Positions 12,917 through 17,664 of a DNA stretch of 17,664 bases are shown here, piece by piece (position 1 is the stretch's first letter; each line of letters starts with the position of its first letter). Source of the stretch: an uncultured Clostridia bacterium (GTDB lineage Bacteria > Bacillota > Clostridia > Peptostreptococcales > Acidaminobacteraceae). The position numbers and the translations under genes are program-made. The stretch is from the NCBI GenBank assembly GCA_937880545.1, contig CALFKA010000130.1, positions 1 to 17,664 on the forward strand, written 5' to 3'. The notes below the pieces were generated by a model, which was given only the letters and a program-made list of their open reading frames with translations, made no database searches and was not told the origin of the DNA.

Positions 12917-14221
12917 TTAGTAGATACCAATACTTCCGAGGATAATGGCAGGAATAGAGGCAACGATCGGCAGGATGAGCGAGGTCATCATGATGTCGAT
13001 GTAGCTCTCTTTGTGCGTCATGCCGGTGACGGCAAGCAGTGTAAGGACGGCGCCGTTATGGGGAAGTGTGTCGAGTCCGCCGGAGGCCAGAGAGGCGACG
13101 CGGTGGAAGGCTTCGGGGCTGATGCCCTGTGTGGCAGCAATCTCCATGTACTGGGGACCGAGCGCTTCCAGCGCAATACCCATACCGCCGGAAGCAGAGC
13201 CTGTGGCACCTGCGAGCAGGTTGACGGCGATTGCTTCGGAGATGAGGGGGGTTCCGGGTACGTTTAGAAGCAGGCTTTTCAGGGTTTCAAATCCGGGCAC
13301 TGTACGAACGACCGAGCCGAATCCAACGGCGGCAGCGGTGTTCATGATGGCGGTGATGGATCCGATGGCACCGGCAGAGACGGTCTTCGTAAAGCCCATG
13401 TACTTTTTGAAGTTGAGGATCATAGCGAGGAGTACACCGGCAATCAGAGCGACAACAATGTCGATCTTCCACTCGGAGTTAATAATGTGCGCATTGAAGA
13501 GAGCAATAACAGCGATAAGAGGAACAAAGCTCAGGAAAGGATTCGGCAGAGCACTGTCATCAAACTCAACGGCTTCTTTGCCCTTAGGCTCGGTGAAGAC
13601 ATCGCCGGCAGCCGTGAACTTTCTCTCGCGGTATTGCAGCCAGAGCACGCCCAGGACAAACATCAAGACGGCAGCTGTGAGACCCATGATGGGCGCAGCT
13701 GTCGGAGACGTTCCATAGTGCTCCATGGGAATGAGGTTCTGGATCTGCGGAGTTCCGGGAATGGCCGTCATCGTAAAGGTGAAGCTTCCGAGCGCAATGG
13801 CACCGGGGATTAGCTTGCGGGTGATGTTGGCTTCACGGAAGAGTTCCAGAGCCAAGGGGTACATGGCGAACACAACGACGAACAGGCTGATGCCGCCGTA
13901 GGTCAGGACGCCACAACCGACGACAACGCCGATGATGGCGCGTTTGGCACCAATGGTTTTTGTGAGCCATTTAGCGATCGATTTCGCAGCTCCGGTGTAA
14001 TCCATCAGGTGACCAAAGATAGCACCGAGCATGAAGACGGGGAACCAGGTCTTTACATAGCCTGAGAGACCGGTCATGTACGTGTCGCGATACATCGTGA
14101 GCAGATCGAGTCCGCCCGTTACACCCAGAATGATGGCGCAGACCGGTGCCACCCACAGAATGGAATAGCCGCGATAAGCGAGATACATCAGGGCAACTAG
14201 TGCAAGGATAATACCTAACAT
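12917..14221 (-). CDS. GntP-family permease, probable 3-hydroxybutyrate/short-chain acid importer
   Basis: The product has 434 aa with about 12 hydrophobic segments, the size of GntP-type H+ symporters. Family features are YGGISLFVVVFAMYPLALEL, TFTMTAIPGTPQIQNLIP, LLAGATGSASGGMGIALEAL and the C-terminal GGLDTLPHNGAVLTLLAV. GntP permeases take up gluconate and related hydroxy acids, but members found beside 3-hydroxybutyrate dehydrogenase and acetoacetate CoA-transferase are usually assigned to 3-hydroxybutyrate or acetoacetate uptake. That is an inference from context here. AGGAGGAG precedes the ATG, 24 bp after the dehydrogenase stop, so both genes share one transcript. Confidence 0.88.
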   Translation of the reverse strand: MLGIILALVALMYLAYRGYSILWVAPVCAIILGVTGGLDLLTMYRDTYMTGLSGYVKTWFPVFMLGAIFGHLMDYTGAAKSIAKWLTKTIGAKRAIIGVVVGCGVLTYGGISLFVVVFAMYPLALELFREANITRKLIPGAIALGSFTFTMTAIPGTPQIQNLIPMEHYGTSPTAAPIMGLTAAVLMFVLGVLWLQYRERKFTAAGDVFTEPKGKEAVEFDDSALPNPFLSFVPLIAVIALFNAHIINSEWKIDIVVALIAGVLLAMILNFKKYMGFTKTVSAGAIGSITAIMNTAAAVGFGSVVRTVPGFETLKSLLLNVPGTPLISEAIAVNLLAGATGSASGGMGIALEALGPQYMEIAATQGISPEAFHRVASLASGGLDTLPHNGAVLTLLAVTGMTHKESYIDIMMTSLILPIVASIPAIILGSIGIY

Positions 14222-14245
14222 TGATTTCTCCTCCTAGAAAGTAAA

Positions 14246-15007
14246 TTAGCTGGCTGTCCAGCCGCCATCGACAGGGAGCATAACGCCGGTGATGCTGGAT
14301 GCTTCATCAGAACACAGCCATTTGGCTACTTCAGCAACCGTGCGGGGCTCAAGAAGTTTCTTAATGAAGGCTTTGGATAACATGATTTCGCTGACAACCT
14401 GATCCTCGGGAATTCCGTGGGTCTTGGCTTGATCGGCAATTTGTTTGTCCACAAGGGGGGTACGCACATAGGCAGGGCAGATGGAGTTGACGGTGATGCC
14501 CAGAGGTCCGCCTTCAAGAGCGGCAGTGCGGGTTAGGCCGGAGAGACCGTGTTTTGCAGAAATATAAGCGCTTTTGTATTCAGAAGCAACAAGTCCGTGA
14601 ATAGAGTTGAGATTAATGACGCGACCCCAGCCATTGGCTTTCATGGATGGCCAGCAGTACTTGGTCAGCAGGAACGGGGCGGTGAGCATCAGGCGGATCA
14701 TGAAGTCCCAGCGGTCTTCCGGGAAATCTTCGATCGGGGAGACGGTCTGAATGCCGGCGACGTTGATGAGCACATCGACTCTGCCGTATTTTTCAAGAGC
14801 GAAGTCAACTAGTTTCTTGCAGTCCTCGCGCTTGCTCAGATCCGTAACGACGTAGTCGGCGCCGAGGGCAGCGGACTCTTTTTGAAGGCCCTCTTCATTA
14901 ATATCGGCCATGACAACTTTGGCTCCGCTTTCGCTGAAGACCTGTGCCATGGCCAGTCCAATGCCGCTTGCAGCACCAGTGACAACAGTTACCTTGTCCT
15001 TTAGCAT
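14246..15007 (-). CDS. bdhA: 3-hydroxybutyrate dehydrogenase (SDR family)
   Basis: This short-chain dehydrogenase has 253 aa, near the usual bacterial Bdh length (about 255-260). Visible features are the cofactor loop TGAASGIG (10-17), the NVAG motif (82-85), catalytic Ser135 in NLNSIHG, and Tyr148 and Lys152 in YISAKHG. The segment LVDKQIADQAKTHGIPEDQVV, where bacterial BDHs carry the substrate-lid sequence LVxKQIxxQA, supports D-3-hydroxybutyrate as substrate over generic SDRs. It oxidises D-3-hydroxybutyrate to acetoacetate with NAD+. First gene of the operon, 27 nt from the predicted sigma-54 start, with AAGGAGG before the ATG. Confidence 0.9.
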   Translation of the reverse strand: MLKDKVTVVTGAASGIGLAMAQVFSESGAKVVMADINEEGLQKESAALGADYVVTDLSKREDCKKLVDFALEKYGRVDVLINVAGIQTVSPIEDFPEDRWDFMIRLMLTAPFLLTKYCWPSMKANGWGRVINLNSIHGLVASEYKSAYISAKHGLSGLTRTAALEGGPLGITVNSICPAYVRTPLVDKQIADQAKTHGIPEDQVVSEIMLSKAFIKKLLEPRTVAEVAKWLCSDEASSITGVMLPVDGGWTAS

Positions 15008-15045
15008 ATTTTCCTCCTTTTAGTATCGGTTCACAGTAATAATGA

Positions 15046-15060
15046 GCAAAAAACATGCCT
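15046..15060 (-). promoter_or_regulatory. sigma-54 (-24/-12) promoter of the 3-hydroxybutyrate operon
   Basis: On the minus strand the sequence reads AGGCATGTTTTTTGCT, with GG (15058-15059) and GC (15046-15047) exactly 10 bp apart. Transcription should start near 15034, 27 nt before bdhA. It is the third GGCAT-N5-TTGCT promoter in the window and lies next to a sigma-54 activator gene. Confidence 0.85.
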
Positions 15061-15144
15061 TTTGCGGGAAAATCAATCCTGCGTATGCACGGTCTTTTTA
15101 AGTCGGACAATCGGCCTGTAGTGCCCTTATTACGTGAGTTACAA

Positions 15145-15161
15145 TCATCATATATTGATGA
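15145..15161. repeat. Inverted repeat TCATCA-TATAT-TGATGA
   Basis: Perfect 6-bp arms around a 5-bp AT spacer, about 110-125 bp upstream of the predicted sigma-54 start. It is a possible activator or other regulator site. Confidence 0.45.
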
Positions 15162-15198
15162 GTAAAAGTTGTCAAAACGGAATGCGCCGGACTATTAA

Positions 15199-15216
15199 TG
15201 TACGTATATACTTACA
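15199..15216. promoter_or_regulatory. Candidate upstream activator site (18-bp palindrome)
   Basis: TGTAcGTATATACtTACA is symmetric at 16 of 18 positions. It is centred about 173 bp upstream of the predicted start at 15034, within the usual distance for sigma-54 enhancer sites, between the regulator's terminator and the operon promoter. Binding by the neighbouring activator is inferred. Confidence 0.6.
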
Positions 15217-15227
15217 CTTTCACCACC

Positions 15228-15262
15228 TAAATAAAAATAGTGTGCGGGAATACGCACACTAT
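15228..15262 (-). terminator. Intrinsic terminator of the sigma-54 activator gene
   Basis: A perfect 10-bp stem, ATAGTGTGCG/CGCACACTAT (15237-15246 and 15253-15262, 6-nt loop), is followed on the minus strand by TTTTTATTT. It lies about 80 nt after the regulator's stop and separates the regulator transcript from the operon it probably controls. Confidence 0.88.
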
Positions 15263-15340
15263 CAGAAGAATAACCGTTAGATATGTACGGTATTCCGACG
15301 CTGATTCTGCTCTATCGGCAATTATTATGACATTTTATTC

Positions 15341-16711
15341 TTATATCAACTCATATTTTCGCATCTTATCATAAAAGGACGTCCGGGAGATCCCAAGCAT
15401 CTTTGCCGCCCGACTTTTATTGCCCCGGCAGATGAGAAGTGCATCCGAGATGGCGTTTCTCTCAACCGTCTCCACGATCAGGTCCAGGTTTTCCGGCACG
15501 CGATCCGAATGCGTTCCGAGAACTTTGGCGGAGAGATGCTCTTTTCGGAGCAGGTTTTCTCCCGGTCGCATGTCATTTAGTGCCCGCTCGATGATGTTTT
15601 CCAGTTCACGCACATTTCCGGGAAAGTTATATGCCTTTAGAAGGGTTAGCACCTCCAGGGAAAAACCACGAAAGGGAATCTTTTCTCTCTCTGCGATGCG
15701 CTCTGCAAAGTAATACGACAGCGGCGCAATGTCCCCTACCCTTTCCCTGAGAGGAGGCATCACAATGGTGAGTACATTGAGACGGTAATAGAGGTCTAGG
15801 CGGAAGAGCCCTTCCTGGATCATCTCTTCAAGGTTTCGGTTGGTAGCGGCGATAATGCGCACATCAACAGGAATCGATTCCGTACTTCCGATGGGCTCGA
15901 TCACTTTCTCTTGCAAAAAGCGCAGGAGCTTGACCTGCATATTCATCGGGAGCTCTCCAATCTCATCGAGGAGCACTGTCCCGCCGTCAGCCGCCATGAA
16001 CTTTCCGATTTTGCCGCCCTTCGCAGCGCCCGTAAAAGCGCCCTCTGTGTAGCCGAAGAGTTCGGACTCCAGAAGTTCTGCCGGGATGCCCGCACAGTTG
16101 ATCTTTAGAAATGGGGCTTCACTTCTTGCGCTGTTGGCGTGCACTGCCTGTGCGATGACGTCTTTTCCTGTTCCACTCTCCCCAAGAATCAGCAGAGTAG
16201 AGTTACTCCGGGCAAAGCGCAACGCCTGCTCCTTGATCTCCTCCATCACCGGGTCTTCTCCTATAATGGAGTCCATGGAGAAGCGCGCGCGGTTCGTGCG
16301 ATCAAACTCTTCTTTGTAGAGGTTTAGCTGATGGGTCATAGAGGAAATCTGTTCATAGAGCTCCGTCAGGTCATCGATATTGCGAAAGATCACACGTCCG
16401 ATGGCGCCGACTACCTCTCCATTTCGATAGACCGGGATGCGCTTGACGATGGTGTTTTGACCATTGATCTCCTGAACAGCATTGTACTCGGGCACGCCCG
16501 TGCGCGCCACAATGTGCATCCTCGTATTGTCGATGACTTCTGTGATGTGGCGGCCGATCGCCCAGGTGCGATCTACTCGCAGGAAGTCCGCATACGTCTG
16601 GGTGAGTAGCTGTATGATGCCGTCTTTGTCCACGTAGACGATGGCGTCCTCTGCGTTGTCGAGCACGACATCGAGGAAAAAGCGCTCCTGATTAAAAGGG
16701 ATGGAATTCAT
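15341..16711 (-). CDS. PAS-domain sigma-54-dependent transcriptional activator
   Basis: The product has 456 aa with no receiver domain, so it is not an AtoC-type response regulator. A PAS domain (about 13-112, VLDNAEDAIVYVDKDGIIQ to VGAIGRVIFRNI) is followed by a helical linker. The AAA+ domain (about 145-380) has Walker A GESGTGKD (177-184), GAFTGA (224-229), Walker B GGTVLLDE (243-250) and LRER. The C-terminal Fis-type HTH reads SRAAKMLGISRTSFYDKM. The usual FREDLYYRL is FRLDLYYRL, a Glu-to-Leu change beside the arginine-finger region. Activator logic predicts that PAS ligand binding switches on the promoter at 15046. The ATG, with AAGGAG at 16719-16724, is 4 nt after the preceding gene, so it belongs to the tldE unit. 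Confidence 0.95.
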   Translation of the reverse strand: MNSIPFNQERFFLDVVLDNAEDAIVYVDKDGIIQLLTQTYADFLRVDRTWAIGRHITEVIDNTRMHIVARTGVPEYNAVQEINGQNTIVKRIPVYRNGEVVGAIGRVIFRNIDDLTELYEQISSMTHQLNLYKEEFDRTNRARFSMDSIIGEDPVMEEIKEQALRFARSNSTLLILGESGTGKDVIAQAVHANSARSEAPFLKINCAGIPAELLESELFGYTEGAFTGAAKGGKIGKFMAADGGTVLLDEIGELPMNMQVKLLRFLQEKVIEPIGSTESIPVDVRIIAATNRNLEEMIQEGLFRLDLYYRLNVLTIVMPPLRERVGDIAPLSYYFAERIAEREKIPFRGFSLEVLTLLKAYNFPGNVRELENIIERALNDMRPGENLLRKEHLSAKVLGTHSDRVPENLDLIVETVERNAISDALLICRGNKSRAAKMLGISRTSFYDKMRKYELI

Positions 16712-16715
16712 GATA

Positions 16716-17117
16716 CTACTCCTTGCGTTGACTCTCCCTGTTTTTTATATAATACGTAATCATCCCCAGAAGGGCAACTGCCCCGAGGAGAAGCGCCATG
16801 AAAAGGTCAACGTACGATGCGCTCGCGCGAAACATCTGCCAGTGATCGACCGTATACATGACAAGAACCAACATATACACCTGAAAGAGGAAGAGGCCAC
16901 GGATACTCCCCGCCTCCCACTGCTTCTTCGTCTGAAAGGAATACAGCGTAAAGATCACGGCAAAGGCCAGTTGATCAAGTCGGAGATAGTAAAAGTACTC
17001 CGAAAGAGTCGCAGAAGGCGGAAGGAGCGGGATATTCTTAAGGCTCCGCGCGACGATCGCCAGCATCACAATTGTGCTTGCAATGACAAACGCCCGCATG
17101 AGCCGTCGGCTGGTCAT
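16716..17117 (-). CDS. Small four-helix membrane protein of unknown function
   Basis: The product has 133 aa with four hydrophobic segments (about residues 8-25, 43-62, 73-92 and 102-122), and a basic tail YYIKNRESQRKE. I do not recognise a family. I place the start at the ATG 17117, which overlaps the tldE stop (ATGA, 4 bp) with GGGGGA before it; a longer in-frame version to 17159 would overlap tldE further. It is translationally coupled to tldE and followed after 4 nt by the sigma-54 activator, so the three are one unit. A membrane sensor partner for the activator is conceivable, but nothing in the sequence shows it. Confidence 0.75.
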   Translation of the reverse strand: MTSRRLMRAFVIASTIVMLAIVARSLKNIPLLPPSATLSEYFYYLRLDQLAFAVIFTLYSFQTKKQWEAGSIRGLFLFQVYMLVLVMYTVDHWQMFRASASYVDLFMALLLGAVALLGMITYYIKNRESQRKE

Positions 17118-17664
17118 TCCCCCGACACCTGCATGGGCGAAAAGAGCATGGCAGGACAAAGGAGCGATCCACTTCCCAGACGAAGGCTCTCACCTAATGC
17201 CTGCACTTCTTTGAGCATCTCATAGAAGTTGCCGGCAATCAGCACTTCATTGACAGGATGAAGACTCGAGCCTCCTTCAATGCGAAAGCCTCTGATCGGC
17301 ACGCTGAAGTCCCCACTCACCGGATCGACTCCGGCATAGCCGGTAATCTCCGTCACAAGAATTCCACTCCCCATCTGCTCTTTCATCTCATCCAAGGAGA
17401 GTTCTCCCGGTCGGATGAACAAGTGGTGAGGCGAGGTTCCTCCGGAGGTAGAGATCCCCCTTGAGCCTCGGGCATTGGAAGGGCGCCCATCTTTTGCGGC
17501 GCTCTTTAAGTTATAGAGGTAATCGACGAGTTCTCCCTCCTGGATGAGCGAAAGCGGACCCACGGGTACCCCTTCATCGTCAAAGGCGACAGGGATCAAA
17601 GAAGAGGGATGGAAGGGGTCATCGATCAGGTCGATGAGAGGAGAGGCTATTTTCTCTCCGATCT
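17114..17664 (-). CDS. tldE: TldE/PmbA family metalloprotease-related protein, 5' part outside window
   Basis: The C-terminal 183 residues are present. They show the TldE/PmbA end region: EKIASPLIDLIDDPFHPSSL, FDDEGVPVGPLSLIQEGELV, the SNARGSRG segment, NLFIRPG-like HHLFIRPGELSLDEM, and GILVTEITGYAGVDPVSGDF with the late EGGSSLHPVNEVLIAGNFYEM. In E. coli, TldD and TldE form a heteromeric zinc protease that processes peptides such as microcins and the CcdA antitoxin; TldE itself lacks the metal site. A tldD gene would be expected just beyond base 17664. It is the first visible gene of the unit that ends with the sigma-54 activator. Confidence 0.9.
   Translation of the reverse strand, partial: IGEKIASPLIDLIDDPFHPSSLIPVAFDDEGVPVGPLSLIQEGELVDYLYNLKSAAKDGRPSNARGSRGISTSGGTSPHHLFIRPGELSLDEMKEQMGSGILVTEITGYAGVDPVSGDFSVPIRGFRIEGGSSLHPVNEVLIAGNFYEMLKEVQALGESLRLGSGSLLCPAMLFSPMQVSGE

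Noticed and set aside
13011..13718. 235-codon plus-strand open frame over the permease gene
   Set aside because: Antisense shadow of the GntP-type gene with a composition unlike real proteins (rich in Ala, Pro, Ser, Arg).

Overview
The window looks like chromosome of an anaerobic, amino-acid- and short-chain-acid-fermenting Bacillota (Clostridia/Tissierellia-like). The evidence is strong AGGAGG-type ribosome sites, an SpmA-type membrane protein, an ECF S component, butyrate-pathway enzymes with a CtfAB-type CoA-transferase, and two sigma-54 activators of the kind such bacteria use for catabolic operons. Genus-level placement is not possible from the sequence. I see no rRNA, tRNA, insertion sequence, phage gene or CRISPR array.

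Left block (1-5726). A truncated SpmA-like membrane gene runs leftward. A sigma-54 enhancer-binding protein (690-2510) is transcribed divergently from it. Downstream lies a tight three-gene operon: D-cysteine desulfhydrase-type lyase, LysA-type decarboxylase and DapF-type epimerase. Two near-canonical -24/-12 promoters (GG-N10-GC, both GGCAT-N5-TTGCT) sit exactly where the regulator would be expected to act, one before the three-gene operon and one before the divergent spmA-like gene. The regulator itself has a sigma-70 promoter with a consensus -10. I read this as a compact regulon, probably catabolic and probably acting on an amino acid with a D-configured carbon; its substrate is unknown.

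Middle block (5800-10415). This holds small housekeeping or accessory units: a 2[4Fe-4S] ferredoxin-domain protein (minus), CsaA (plus), an EamA transporter overlapping an ECF S component (minus, with a leader of about 126 nt), an XRE repressor with a four-helix membrane protein (minus), and a class I methyltransferase (minus). Several are closed by clear intrinsic terminators. The XRE promoter carries three copies of a 9-bp repeat at an exact 23-bp period, threaded through the -35/-10 region.

Right block (10478-17664, all minus strand). TldE/PmbA (truncated by the window edge), a small membrane protein and a PAS-type sigma-54 activator form one unit ending in a terminator at about 15237. Then comes a third GGCAT-N5-TTGCT promoter with an 18-bp near-perfect palindrome about 170 bp upstream. 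It drives 3-hydroxybutyrate dehydrogenase, a GntP-type permease, a 3-hydroxyacyl-CoA dehydrogenase and the two CoA-transferase subunits. The set would import 3-hydroxybutyrate, oxidise it to acetoacetate, activate that to acetoacetyl-CoA and reduce it to 3-hydroxybutyryl-CoA. No thiolase is present in the operon. Stem-loops between gntP and hbd (a real intrinsic terminator) and between hbd and ctfA suggest the operon is expressed in graded segments.
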